A stretch of DNA of 64,000 nucleotides from Limnobaculum zhutongyuii (GTDB lineage: Bacteria; Pseudomonadota; Gammaproteobacteria; Enterobacterales; Enterobacteriaceae): assembly GCF_004295645.1 (NCBI RefSeq), contig NZ_CP034752.1, positions 1,426,001-1,490,000 on the forward strand, read 5' to 3'. Below, piece after piece: positions 1 through 8,715 of this stretch. The translations under genes and the position numbers were made by a program. The notes under the pieces were generated by a model. It ran no database searches. It was not told where the DNA came from and saw nothing but the letters and a program-made list of their open reading frames with translations. The first letter of the stretch is position 1. Every line of letters begins with the position of its first letter.

Positions 1-260
1 CGATTGGTCTGCTGTGGCAGCCGGTCGTGGCTCAATTAAAGAATGTAGCATTAGACCTGCAAAACTTAGGGTTAACGGTTATTGCTAAACGTCCGCCACT
101 CACTAAAAAAACCGTGATAAGCGATAGCTGTCTGCGTTTATTAGCGCACCAATGGTATGGCGACCATTCCCGCGCCGTCGAATTACAGCGTCTGAATCCC
201 CAATTACGTAACCCGAATAAGGTGAATGCCGGAGATGTTATTAATGCCTACACCCGATAA
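1..260 (+). CDS. C-terminal end of Mu gpN-like DNA circularisation / tail protein (partial)
   Basis: The reading frame is open from the left edge (codons from base 3) to a TAA at 258-260, so only about the last 85 residues are present. A GTG at 27 is an internal codon and not a convincing start. The tail contains RLLAHQWYGDHSRAVELQRL and ends near NAGDVINAYTR, the peptidoglycan/LysM-like end usual for the protein that precedes the baseplate hub in Mu-type phages. Position fits Mu gpN (gp43), a tail component made just before gp44. The assignment rests on position and the C-terminal motif. Confidence 0.65.
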   Translation, partial: IGLLWQPVVAQLKNVALDLQNLGLTVIAKRPPLTKKTVISDSCLRLLAHQWYGDHSRAVELQRLNPQLRNPNKVNAGDVINAYTR

Positions 261-1447
261 TAGTCAGAACAGCCAGGCCAATGAAGCGGCGGTGAGTGAC
301 GATAAAATAACGCTATTGGTTGGCGGCAAGGCTCACAGTGACTGGTCAAATTACCGTATCGACAGTGATTTTCTGAAAGCGGCGGATGCCTGGCAACTGA
401 CATTAGGGCTTCCGGATAGCGTATTTCCTGACAATGTGGCCCGTGGTGCGCGTGTTTCTGTCCGCGTGGCCAATGATACGGTATTGTCTGGCCGTATCGA
501 TACCGTCACCCGGACGGTATCGCGCGGTGCCTTTTCGCTGGCACTGAACGGACGTGACGATGCCGGTATTCTGGTTGACTGTGCCGCACCGGTATTTTCA
601 GCCGCACAGTTAGCACTGGAGGAAGTCATTGCCAGGATAGTCCGACCGCTGGGTATCACAAAAATTCGCATCCAGGCAGAAAGTTCATCGCGTAATGATA
701 AGGCATCCATTAATCCGGGAGAGCGCGCCTGGGATGCATTAGCGAAAGCCGCCGCCGGTCGTGGCCTGTGGCCGTGGTTTGAACCGGACGGCACTCTGGT
801 GGTGGGGGGGCCGGATTATAACGCGCCACCGGTGGCCACATTAGTGATGAACCTGAACGGTGAAGGAAATAACCTGTTATCACTGGAAGAAAGCAGCTCT
901 ATTCAGGGGGTGTTATTCCGAGTTAACCATTTTAGCGCAAGGCCATGCCCGAACGGTCACCAGTACGACCGGTGAGTCAGTGGATATCTGGGATGATGAG
1001 TCCGCCGGTAAAACCGGGCAGAACGATTTTAAATCAGTGGCCGGTGACCCGACGATACCGTATTACCGTCCACAAATCATTGTCGTGGGCGATGCCGATT
1101 CATCAGAACAGCTTAATTACCGGGCTAAAAAAGCAATGGCTGACGCCAGATTGTCCGGGCTGGATTTGGTTGCTGAGGTTAAGGGCCATCGTACACCGGA
1201 TGGTGTTCTTTGGGTTCCCGGTCAGCGGGTCAGAATAAAAAGCGAGCCGCACGGTATTGATGGTATTTACTTTTTGATGGGACGGACGTTCAGCTTGAGT
1301 CGCCAGGATGGCCAGCGCACCTCTTTGCGCTTTAAAGAGGATGGTATCTGGCTTCCGGATGCCTACCCACGCAGGAAAACCCGCCACAAAGGTGGACGCA
1401 AAGGTAAAGATGATATTGCTGTTGTTCCGGTTTGGGAGAAAAGATAA
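244..1447 (+). pseudogene. Baseplate hub protein, Mu gp44/P-like, frameshifted
   Basis: Two adjoining frames make one protein. Residues from MPTPDNSQ to LEESSSIQG are in the frame of 244-909. The continuation CYSELTILAQGHA to VVPVWEKR is in the next frame to 1447. One extra G in the run of five G at 906-910 explains the shift: with four G the join reads IQG-CYSEL. The protein is a phage hub (P2 D / Mu P family) that sits over the spike in the tail baseplate. ATG 244 is preferred over 226 because GGAG lies nine bases upstream; it overlaps the previous gene by 17 bases. Without the extra base the product would be about 400 residues, normal for the family. It could also be a sequencing error. 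Confidence 0.8.
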
Positions 1448-2112
1448 TGTGGAATCAGGTAAACCAAAAAATTAACCAGGCATTAAGTGGCGTTCGCCAG
1501 GCATTTCGAGTCGTACTGGGGGCCAGTAACAGTAGTGCAAAAGTTCAGACAAGTCAGGTTAAAGGGCTTTCCGGTGAAGATGTTCCAAGCTGTGAGTTGT
1601 TTCAACATTATGGTTTTACGTCTAACCCGCCAAGTGGAACAATGGGTATTGCGATTCCGTTGGGTGGTGTAACATCACACTCCATCATCGTGGCCACCGA
1701 GCACGGCACATACCGATTAAAATCATTAGTCAGTGGTGAAGTGGCTATTTACACCGATGAAGAGACCCGGATAGTATTAAAACGTGGACGCATTATCGAA
1801 ACCGATTGTGATGTTTACCGAATCAATTGCAAGTCATTTGAAGTGAATGCCGAAACCAATGCCGATTTTAATACTCCGATGGTGACGGCCAGTCAGGAAG
1901 TAACTGCACAGGCTAAAATTACGGGTAACGGCGGCATGGCCATCAGCGGCAGCGGTGGTAGCGGCCCAACTGCCACCTTCACCGGCACCGTTCAGCAAAA
2001 TGGCGGGGATTATCTGACCGATGGCGATGTGAAAGCCGGTACCGTGTCAGTTGTCAGCCATCAGCACCCTAATGGTGAAGGCGGAAGCCCGACCGGCGAA
2101 CCTATCAAGTAG
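1447..2112 (+). CDS. Baseplate spike, Mu gp45 / GpV family
   Basis: About 221 residues. The start ATG at 1447 shares one base with the TAA of the hub gene (TAATG). The N-terminal half has the OB-fold-like gp45 pattern (SNPPSGTMGIAIPLGG, HGTYRLKSLVSGEVAIY). The C-terminal part is a Gly/Thr/Val-rich beta region (NGGMAISGSGGSGPTATF) ending in SHQHPNGEGG, the His-x-His pattern that binds iron at the needle tip in this family. It is the membrane-piercing trimer under the tail tube. The in-frame ATG at 1432 lies inside the upstream gene and is less likely. Confidence 0.85.
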   Translation: MWNQVNQKINQALSGVRQAFRVVLGASNSSAKVQTSQVKGLSGEDVPSCELFQHYGFTSNPPSGTMGIAIPLGGVTSHSIIVATEHGTYRLKSLVSGEVAIYTDEETRIVLKRGRIIETDCDVYRINCKSFEVNAETNADFNTPMVTASQEVTAQAKITGNGGMAISGSGGSGPTATFTGTVQQNGGDYLTDGDVKAGTVSVVSHQHPNGEGGSPTGEPIK

Positions 2113-2166
2113 CCGCTGAACCCTGTCATCCCCTCTTTATATTGACATCCTGCCACACTGAGTATC

Positions 2167-2517
2167 ATGGACCAGTTAATATCAGCATCAACCGGTGATT
2201 ACACCGGTACACGCAGCCAGTCATTAGAGAACCCGGTTTATCTGCGACTAAAAACCCCTGTCGGCAGTTACTGGGCCGACCCGCTTTTAGGGTCCAGATT
2301 ACATGAGCTGGCGCAGGAAAAGGACGTGAACCGTATTTATATGCTGGCGCGTCAGTACGCCGAACAGGCATTACAAACTTTACTTAATGATGGTCGAGCC
2401 AAAACCATCACAGTGACCGCCCAGCGCATCCGCTCCGGATTCCTGTTATTGCTGATTGATGTGGTGGATGCCTGGGGGAAAAAACAGACGTTTAAACATT
2501 CGGTGAGGGTCGTCTGA
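2167..2517 (+). CDS. Baseplate protein, Mu gp46 family
   Basis: 116 residues, the usual size of Mu gp46 (functional counterpart of GpW/gp25). It contains GSYWADPLLGSRLHEL and ITVTAQRIRSGFLLLLIDVVDAWG, both typical of the family. It lies between the spike and the J-like wedge protein, as in Mu, and its TGA overlaps the ATG of the next gene by one base (TGATG). It connects the inner baseplate to the sheath initiator. Confidence 0.85.
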   Translation: MDQLISASTGDYTGTRSQSLENPVYLRLKTPVGSYWADPLLGSRLHELAQEKDVNRIYMLARQYAEQALQTLLNDGRAKTITVTAQRIRSGFLLLLIDVVDAWGKKQTFKHSVRVV

Positions 2518-3593
2518 TGCCGTTTAATGTACCTACGTTTGAACAAATCCGCGATGCGCAACTGCGTGATATTAAAAACCAGCTACCTGATGCGGATACC
2601 GGAACAGATTCAGATTATGGCGTTCGTGCTGCATCCGTTGCCGGTGTTGCCGATGGCCTGTATCAGAATCAGAGTTATATTGTCCGTCAGATATTCCCGG
2701 ATACGGCCGACTCTGACAACCTGGAACTTCACGCCAAAACCCGTAACGTTGTGCGTAAAAGCGCGACATATGCAACCGGATTAGCGGATATCACGGGTAC
2801 ACCGGGTAGTACCCTGACTGCTGGCGCAGAAATGCGTGGTGCAACTATCGCCTGTTCGACGACAGAGAACGCGGTTATTGGTGATGATGGTACGGCAACC
2901 GTTAAAGTTCAGGACGCAACAGCCGGGGCCGCATTTAACGTAGAAACCCCCAGTAGTGTCGTATTAGTGAGCCCCCCTTATGGCATTAACTCTGCGGCTA
3001 ATGTGCAATCGCTAGCCGGTGGCACAGATGTCGAAACCGATGCCAGTCTGTTATCACGTTATCTTGAATTACTCAGACGGCCACCGGCCGGTGGCAATAA
3101 ATACGATTATAAACGCTGGGCGTTAGAAGTGGATGGCGTTACCGCTGCGTATGTTTATCCCTTACGTCGCGGACTGGGGACGGTTGATATCGCTATTACG
3201 TCATCGAACGCCTTACCGTCACAAGACTTGATTAATACCACCCAAGCCCATATCGATGATGTCCGCAACGTCACGGCCAAAAATGCACTGGTACTGGCCC
3301 CCTCCATTAAACTAGTCGATTTTACTGTGTTAGTTAGTCTGGACGGACTGACACTGGCAGAGGCTACACCGTATGTTATACAGGCGGTACGCGACATCAC
3401 AGACAGGATAGAACCAGGACAGCCTCTGATTCTGTCTCAAGTTGAAACACAGGTATCACTGGTTGCTGGCGTCACTGACCGGGACATCACCGAACCGGTC
3501 GGAAACGTTGAAGCTATCGTGAATGCAGAGACGCTGGAATGGATACAGGCTGGAAATATCGTCGTGAGGTTAATGGGCGATGAGGACCAGTAA
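2517..3593 (+). CDS. Baseplate wedge protein, Mu gp47 / baseplate J family
   Basis: 358 residues. The N-terminus MPFNVPTFEQIRDAQLRDIKNQLP and the central LAGGTDVETDASLLSRYLELLRRPPAGG stretch are hallmarks of baseplate J-like proteins. The C-terminal part (LSQVETQVSLVAGVTDRDI) closes the fold. It forms the baseplate periphery with gp46 and gp48. The start overlaps the gp46 stop and the end overlaps the gp48 start by 14 bases, showing translational coupling. Confidence 0.9.
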   Translation: MPFNVPTFEQIRDAQLRDIKNQLPDADTGTDSDYGVRAASVAGVADGLYQNQSYIVRQIFPDTADSDNLELHAKTRNVVRKSATYATGLADITGTPGSTLTAGAEMRGATIACSTTENAVIGDDGTATVKVQDATAGAAFNVETPSSVVLVSPPYGINSAANVQSLAGGTDVETDASLLSRYLELLRRPPAGGNKYDYKRWALEVDGVTAAYVYPLRRGLGTVDIAITSSNALPSQDLINTTQAHIDDVRNVTAKNALVLAPSIKLVDFTVLVSLDGLTLAEATPYVIQAVRDITDRIEPGQPLILSQVETQVSLVAGVTDRDITEPVGNVEAIVNAETLEWIQAGNIVVRLMGDEDQ

Positions 3594-4977
3594 TCTGTTA
3601 AAAACACTATTGCCGCCGGTAAGTTATGAGCCGAACGGAGAACGGCTCTCTGTTGAGATTAATGCTCAGTCGGCAGTGCTGGACGCTGTTGAACAGTCCG
3701 CACAGCAGGTAGCTGATGCGGTAACGCCGTTTTTATCCGGCTCCTTAATAGCAGACTGGGAACGCGTGTACGCGGTACCTGTTCGTGCCGGAGCAACCTA
3801 TCAGGAACGTTTATCTAACGTTCTGGCAAAAATGGCTGAAACTGGCGGCGTATCTATTCCTTATTTCATCCAGTTAGCCGCGACGATGGGTTACACCATC
3901 ACGATAGATGAACTACAGCCATTCAGAACTGGAATCAATCGCTGTGGTGATATGCTCTATACAGCGGATATTATCTGGGTATGGCGCGTAAATATAATGA
4001 ATGCAAAGACCCCTATTTATCAATTTAGGGTCGGTGTATCAACTGCCGGAGAACGCTTACTAACATTTGGTGATGATATAATTGAAACTGTCTTTAATGA
4101 TTTAAAGCCAGCAGAAACGTTATGTGTTTTTGCGTACCATGATTTATCTCCCATCGATTTGACAACACCCGGATTAGATCCTCGAGTTATATACCAATGT
4201 GATAGTGAACATGCGTGTTATGGGCAAGATGGAAAAATTTATTATGCAGCGCCCAATGAGTGGCCTGTAGAGTATCAGAACGGTACCTTAATTGGTCGGC
4301 ATGAACCAGAACCAGAAAGTATTAACTTAATTGAGTTGAGTAACGGTGTTGGTTCTGGCGGCTGGCAGGTCTTTAACAGTGCGGCATATGACCCTAAATA
4401 TACAGTAGAGGTTATACATGGTGATACTCCGGCTGGTATTGATGATTATGTCAGAGTCACTATGGTCATTCGTGATACAAATGATCCATCCCCAACTGTT
4501 GCCAGGTGTGGTATTGAAAGTGGCGGTGTTACGGGACATTTATCATGCAGCTATTTCTATAAAAATGGGATATCTGATCAACTACGAAATCAGATAAACG
4601 ACATTGATACAACAGATATTCCATTATCAACAGAATGGATTCGTTACGTTAGCTCAATTAATTACACATCAGGTGATTACCGTTTTATTGACCTTCCGTC
4701 ACAACCCGGTTTATCTGGCGTGTTTGATGCGTGGAATGTGCAAATTAATATAGGTAGTGCTACATCTCCGATTAAAACAACGGGAATAATTAAAAAGCGA
4801 ACACAGGCAAATGTTTTTATTCCTACTACCGGCGCTACCGGTTGTCAAATTCTTTATAGCAATGGGGAATATGATGAATATTCATTTTCCGAAGGGGAAT
4901 TTTTTCAATTACCACACTCAACTCGTGATTGGGGTGTTCGGTATGCTCAAAAAATAGTTTACATAACTAATTGGTAA
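3580..4977 (+). CDS. Tail protein, Mu gp48 / YmfQ family with a C-terminal carbohydrate-binding-like extension
   Basis: 465 residues, more than twice the usual 180-200 of the gp48/YmfQ family. Residues 1-190 (SNLLKTLLPPVSYEP, VYAVPVRAGATYQERLSNVLAKMAETGG, DLKPAETLCVFAY) are the normal gp48 domain. From about residue 200 a second part begins with LDPRVIYQCDSEHACYGQDGK and GRHEPEPESINLIE, which resembles the linker of phage head-spike or fibre proteins (genome-like xNLI motif), followed by a beta-rich domain up to residue 465. The added part probably decorates the tail with a sugar-binding module. Base composition turns AT-rich from about 3960, suggesting the extension was acquired. Confidence 0.8.
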   Translation: MRTSNLLKTLLPPVSYEPNGERLSVEINAQSAVLDAVEQSAQQVADAVTPFLSGSLIADWERVYAVPVRAGATYQERLSNVLAKMAETGGVSIPYFIQLAATMGYTITIDELQPFRTGINRCGDMLYTADIIWVWRVNIMNAKTPIYQFRVGVSTAGERLLTFGDDIIETVFNDLKPAETLCVFAYHDLSPIDLTTPGLDPRVIYQCDSEHACYGQDGKIYYAAPNEWPVEYQNGTLIGRHEPEPESINLIELSNGVGSGGWQVFNSAAYDPKYTVEVIHGDTPAGIDDYVRVTMVIRDTNDPSPTVARCGIESGGVTGHLSCSYFYKNGISDQLRNQINDIDTTDIPLSTEWIRYVSSINYTSGDYRFIDLPSQPGLSGVFDAWNVQINIGSATSPIKTTGIIKKRTQANVFIPTTGATGCQILYSNGEYDEYSFSEGEFFQLPHSTRDWGVRYAQKIVYITNW

Positions 4978-4990
4978 TTAAGGTAATCAA

Positions 4991-5677
4991 ATGAAAGATA
5001 TCATGCCACCAATTAACACACCGGACAGTTTATTTCATGATGGTAACCCATTAACTGGTGCGTTAGGAACCGTGGTTAATGCCACGTTTATGAATGACGT
5101 CCAAGGCTCTGTTCAAAACATTCAGACCGAATTAAAGGCATTATTAACAGCTACAGATAGCCTTCCCAATGATAACGTTAATAATCAAATATTACTAGCG
5201 TTAAAGGCATTGTTTTTACAAGCTAATAATAATTTATCAGAAATAAAAGATGCGGGAGTTACAGCAATTGAAACAGCTCGGGGTAATTTAGGGTTGAAAT
5301 CCGCCGCAATTAAAGAGGTGGGAACAGGTATTGGACAAATTCCCGATATGAGCAGCCAGCAAAAAGGGGTAGGTGCTGGTTTTGGATGGCAAAAACTTCC
5401 TAGTGGATTGATCCTTCAGTGGGGGGGAACGCCAGCTATTGCTGGTAGTGGATCATCAGTTAATGTGTCTTTTCCAGTTGCGTTTCCGACGGCTGTTGTT
5501 GGTGTGGTTTTTCAATCTACGACTGAAGTTTCACCGTCTTGCGCACTTTTTATGCATACTGATTTAACAACCGTCAGTATGAAAGTTTGGGGTGTTGCTA
5601 AAGTAGTGGCGGCAGGGGCAACAGTCTCACCGTTATCACCAGGCATTTCGGCTAGCTGGTTAGTGTGGGGGTATTAG
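4991..5677 (+). CDS. Short tail fibre / receptor-binding protein with gp53-like knob
   Basis: 228 residues. The N-terminus (MPPINTPDSLFHDGNPLTGALGTVVNATFMNDVQ) is the attachment segment of Mu-type fibres; the middle is helical (LLTATDSLPNDNVNNQILLALKALFLQ). The C-terminal 100 residues (WQKLPSGLILQWGG, VSFPVAFPTAV, final SWLVWGY) form the gp53-like knob found in many receptor-binding fibres. The knob resembles the one in the second prophage (50354-51331). It is short for a Mu fibre, so the host-range unit is compact. Confidence 0.8.
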   Translation: MKDIMPPINTPDSLFHDGNPLTGALGTVVNATFMNDVQGSVQNIQTELKALLTATDSLPNDNVNNQILLALKALFLQANNNLSEIKDAGVTAIETARGNLGLKSAAIKEVGTGIGQIPDMSSQQKGVGAGFGWQKLPSGLILQWGGTPAIAGSGSSVNVSFPVAFPTAVVGVVFQSTTEVSPSCALFMHTDLTTVSMKVWGVAKVVAAGATVSPLSPGISASWLVWGY

Positions 5678-5679
5678 TC

Positions 5680-6111
5680 ATGGAGAAATTTTTCTATAGC
5701 GCGCAAACAAACAGCGCCTATCCCGAGGCACTCAAGGACGCGTATTTAGAGTCTAAATCGTGGCCTGCTGATAGTGTTGAAATTGATAGTAATATTTATG
5801 CGGAGTTTTTTATGTCTTATCCCCCGGCAGGAAAAGTCAGAGCTCCGGGGAAAAATGGACAGCCTGTCTGGGTTGATATTCCAGCCTTATCAAAGGATGA
5901 GCTAGTTACAGAGGCTGAATCAAAAAAACAGTACCTATTATCTGTGTCTAACTCAGTTATTCAACCGCTCTCATATGCAGTGGACACTGGAATAGCCACT
6001 GATAATGAAATTCGGTTATATAACGAATGGCGTAAATACAGCGTACTATTGAATAGAATTGACACATCACTCGCACCGAAAATCAACTGGCCTACACAAC
6101 CAATTATATAG
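5680..6111 (+). CDS. Tail fibre assembly protein
   Basis: 143 residues from ATG 5680, which lies two bases after the fibre gene TAG; an earlier ATG at 5665 falls inside the fibre gene. The N-terminus MEKFFYSAQTNSAYPEAL and the C-terminal block YNEWRKYSVLLNRIDTSLAPKINWPTQP are characteristic of the Caudovirales tail fibre assembly family (lambda Tfa / Mu U). It is a chaperone for folding or tip maturation of the preceding fibre. It is the last phage gene before the prophage terminus. Confidence 0.9.
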   Translation: MEKFFYSAQTNSAYPEALKDAYLESKSWPADSVEIDSNIYAEFFMSYPPAGKVRAPGKNGQPVWVDIPALSKDELVTEAESKKQYLLSVSNSVIQPLSYAVDTGIATDNEIRLYNEWRKYSVLLNRIDTSLAPKINWPTQPII

Positions 6112-6142
6112 TCACTATTATAGATGGTCGGAATATTTTGCA

Positions 6143-6224
6143 TTATGCAAAATAGCTGTTTTTATTTGCTTCTCGCTATGCAATATATTCCGTAAATCTA
6201 TGCAAAAAAAATCGGCGCGCTACA
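6143..6224 (+). mobile_element. Mu-like right terminus of left prophage (attR side) with transposase-site repeats
   Basis: TATGCAA occurs at 6144-6150, 6177-6183 and 6199-6205, spaced 33 and 22 bases. Two abutting 22-base units, 6176-6197 and 6198-6219, are followed by CTACA at 6220-6224. From memory, phage Mu's right end has the same plan: sites R1 and R2 abut at 22 bases, R3 is about 33 bases further in, and the end is CTTCA. I therefore place the prophage/host junction after 6224. A 19-base dyad (ATTTTGCAT, T, ATGCAAAAT) at 6135-6153 overlaps the innermost site. The other prophage end is outside the window, so the target duplication cannot be checked. Confidence 0.65.
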
Positions 6225-6324
6225 TACTCAGGAACCCCCGACCGTTGAGAATGGGCTGAATTGTCAAAAAATTGAACAATCGAACGGAGAAATTATCAAG
6301 ACCTGCCGTTAAGCCTGAACTGGT

Positions 6325-7533
6325 TTATACCGTCTTCAATGCCTGTGCTGGTGAATGCCGATAGACCAATATCGCTGGCAGCAGTAATACCACACCGATA
6401 ACACTCCATATCGTCGCTATCAACAGACCATCTTCGGGTTGAATAGTGACCGGCAGTTTTATGCCATACAATGAAGATATGCTCTGCGATATCCATAGCG
6501 TCACCAGATAACCGATTCCTACCCCAAGCACAATCCCGATACTCATCATTAACATCAACCCACACCAAATTAATGCCACAATGCCGCGTTGCGGTGCACC
6601 GAAGGCTCGTAATGCGCCAAATTGCCGTTGACGCTGCTCAAGATGCACTACGATTACCATTAAAATGGCAATTAACACCAAAATCTGAGTTCCAATAGCC
6701 ATCAGGGAAAGAACCTGGCGGGCATCTCCCAACGTACCGTATAAACGGGTCAATACTTCACCGGGGAATACGGCTAAGCTCTCGCCAGTACGATATTGCG
6801 ATCTGAGTTGATAGGCTCCTGCAATACTTTTCGGCTTAACTACCACCACAGAAACATCACCTCCATGATGGTGTATTTCATCATCTGCATGACTTTCATG
6901 TTCTTCAGCACCATGCACTGCCCATACGGCAGTGATAGATACCAGAATTGCTTTATCCCAGGCATCACCAGAAGTTGGCAATACGCCGGTAACGATATAA
7001 TTAACTGCCTCATGTTGGTGAGCGCCTTCACTGCCAACCTGACCATGAATAGGGGTAACTTTATCACCCACAACAAGCCCGGTTGCGGCCCCCACAACGG
7101 CGCCATAATCACTACCAAATACTGAGTTTTTATGGTTCTGACTGTCATTACCGTACTGTATATCCCTGTCACGCAACAGATCGTCATCAGTTCCGATAAT
7201 GGGCATACCTTTATAGCTGTCACCAAAGGCTAATGGCGATGCTGACTCTACTAATGGGTTCTGTTTCAGTTCATCCAGATAGTGATGAGGTAACAACGGT
7301 AACAGCGAGGGCTGTAAAAATACGCTGGATAGTACCAGTTGAGTTTCACTTCCTGCGGCACCAACGATTAAATCAAAACGATCTGCCGCTCTGGCACTTC
7401 CTTCCCGCAATGCTCTTTCTTGCAAATTGACCACCATACTGAAAGCCACAGCGGCGGCTATCAACAGGGTAAGAATCAATGTTCCACCCCACAGGCGTTT
7501 GAAATCGGCATAGATAATTTTAAAAGGAATCAT
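6325..7533 (-). CDS. FtsX/MacB-type ABC transporter permease with His-rich loop
   Basis: 402 residues. One membrane segment at about 17-37, a large periplasmic domain to about 275, then three membrane segments (about 276-298, 319-345, 372-392): the FtsX/MacB/LolC layout. The pattern EQRQRQFGALRAFGAPQRGI matches the coupling region of this class. The periplasmic domain holds histidine clusters: H172 and H174, then H207, H212, H215 and H221-223 with acidic residues between, which suggests metal binding. It is the last gene of a four-gene operon; its ATG overlaps the ATPase stop by four bases. MacB-type permeases usually move lipids or lipoproteins or transmit mechanical force rather than import ions, so the substrate is open. 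Confidence 0.8.
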   Translation of the reverse strand: MIPFKIIYADFKRLWGGTLILTLLIAAAVAFSMVVNLQERALREGSARAADRFDLIVGAAGSETQLVLSSVFLQPSLLPLLPHHYLDELKQNPLVESASPLAFGDSYKGMPIIGTDDDLLRDRDIQYGNDSQNHKNSVFGSDYGAVVGAATGLVVGDKVTPIHGQVGSEGAHQHEAVNYIVTGVLPTSGDAWDKAILVSITAVWAVHGAEEHESHADDEIHHHGGDVSVVVVKPKSIAGAYQLRSQYRTGESLAVFPGEVLTRLYGTLGDARQVLSLMAIGTQILVLIAILMVIVVHLEQRQRQFGALRAFGAPQRGIVALIWCGLMLMMSIGIVLGVGIGYLVTLWISQSISSLYGIKLPVTIQPEDGLLIATIWSVIGVVLLLPAILVYRHSPAQALKTV

Positions 7534-8219
7534 AGTGTTCTTCCTGTGGTGATATCTTTAACCGGACGACCATTCTCCAGCGTAATTCGCCGGCGCATTT
7601 CATCACTCAAACGAGGATCATGTGTAATGCATATCAGGGTCGCTTTTGACAGCCTGGCAAATTGAGTGAGCAAACGGATAACTTCCAGTCCGTTATTGGC
7701 ATCCAGGCTGGCGGTCGGCTCATCGGCAATGACAATTTCTGGTTTACTCAGCAACGCCCGGGCTATTGCCACCCGCTGTTTTTCACCACGAGATAAGGTA
7801 TCGACTACTTGCCGGTGCTGCCGGATACCCACCTGCTCCAGTAACTCGGCGGCACGTGTTTTCAATGATGAAGGCAAGCGCCAGTAATGAAAACGGGCCG
7901 GAAGTAAAACATTATCCAAAGCGCTCAACCCGGGATACAGATGAAAGTCCTGCATCACCAGACCGACATTCGTTGCCCGCCAACGATCCCGTTGGCGCTC
8001 TGACATACGACCAATATCTTTACCGTTCCAGAAAATTTTACCGCTGCCGCTACGTTCAAGGCCGCTAATGGCATTAACCAAGGTGGTTTTTCCACTACCG
8101 GAAGCGCCGGTAACCGCCACATGAGCACCGGTAGATACCACCAGTTGAGGTATATTTAACGCCGCCTGAGCGCTACCGTTAAACTTGACTTGTAACTGAT
8201 TAATAAACAGTTCTGACAT
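7530..8219 (-). CDS. ABC transporter ATP-binding protein (LolD/MacB class)
   Basis: 229 residues with every ATPase element: Walker A GASGSGKT at 38-45, Q-loop VMQDFH near 88-93, signature LSRGEKQR at 142-149, Walker B IVIADEPTASLD at 162-173 and switch His200 in ITHDP. The size and the EPTASLD motif fit the LolD/MacB/FtsE subclass that pairs with FtsX-type permeases. It energises the permease encoded immediately downstream with a four-base overlap, and starts 14 bases after the exported CPFC protein ends. Confidence 0.9.
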   Translation of the reverse strand: MSELFINQLQVKFNGSAQAALNIPQLVVSTGAHVAVTGASGSGKTTLVNAISGLERSGSGKIFWNGKDIGRMSERQRDRWRATNVGLVMQDFHLYPGLSALDNVLLPARFHYWRLPSSLKTRAAELLEQVGIRQHRQVVDTLSRGEKQRVAIARALLSKPEIVIADEPTASLDANNGLEVIRLLTQFARLSKATLICITHDPRLSDEMRRRITLENGRPVKDITTGRTL

Positions 8220-8233
8220 ATACCAACTCCTGA

Positions 8234-8713
8234 CTAAAGTTCGCTAAATTGTGCATCACGCAGGCGCAGCAGGCTGACAAACCCCGTCTCTTTATCGCGC
8301 CAGGTTCCATATTCCAGCGTACCGGTCACTTTTATCATGCTGTTGTTTTGTACAAAGGTTTGGCGCTTGGTGAGATAAACCACTAGAATATCTTCCGGCC
8401 AGTCGGCATCCGAGGAGCAAAACGGACAAATTGCCATTGGCATTTTGGTTAAGACAAAAAACTGAGATTCAGCTTTGATAGGCGGAGCCATAAAGCCGGT
8501 GATTTCTATCTGTTGGCCTGATAGCTGTTTTACACGATCGGAAAACTCCAATCCCAACACGCTTACTTTGCTATAAAATTGCTCGAAGGTGAGAGTCGGC
8601 TGGGCTTTTAGCGGTAATGCCACAAACAGTAACAGCAGCAACCATTGACAATAGCGCCAGCCAGAAAAACCGCCGGGAGAACCCCGGCGATTAAGAACAG
8701 AGCATCTTGTCAT
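8234..8713 (-). CDS. Small exported protein with CPFC motif, DUF3299-like
   Basis: About 159 residues from ATG 8713; a GTG at 8719 overlapping the phosphatase stop (GTGA) is an alternative start. A basic N-terminus and the hydrophobic run WLLLLLFVALPLKA form a signal peptide. The mature part has an OB-like pattern (GQQIEITGFMAPP, IKVTGTLEYG) with an ICPFC motif (C98 and C101 counted from the GTG) followed by SSDADWPED. The pattern resembles DUF3299-type periplasmic proteins found beside ABC systems of this class, but I recognise it only at that level. The CxxC could bind a metal or be redox active. It sits between the phosphatase and the ATPase in the operon. Confidence 0.65.
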   Translation of the reverse strand: MTRCSVLNRRGSPGGFSGWRYCQWLLLLLFVALPLKAQPTLTFEQFYSKVSVLGLEFSDRVKQLSGQQIEITGFMAPPIKAESQFFVLTKMPMAICPFCSSDADWPEDILVVYLTKRQTFVQNNSMIKVTGTLEYGTWRDKETGFVSLLRLRDAQFSEL

Positions 8714-8715
8714 TA

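Noticed and set aside
226..243. Alternative hub start at ATG 226
   Set aside because: ATG 244 has a better spaced GGAG, although 226 has AAGGTG nearby.
1..6111. R-type tailocin instead of prophage
   Set aside because: A Mu-like terminus follows the fibre genes, which suggests a prophage. Head genes would lie outside the window, so this is not fully excluded.
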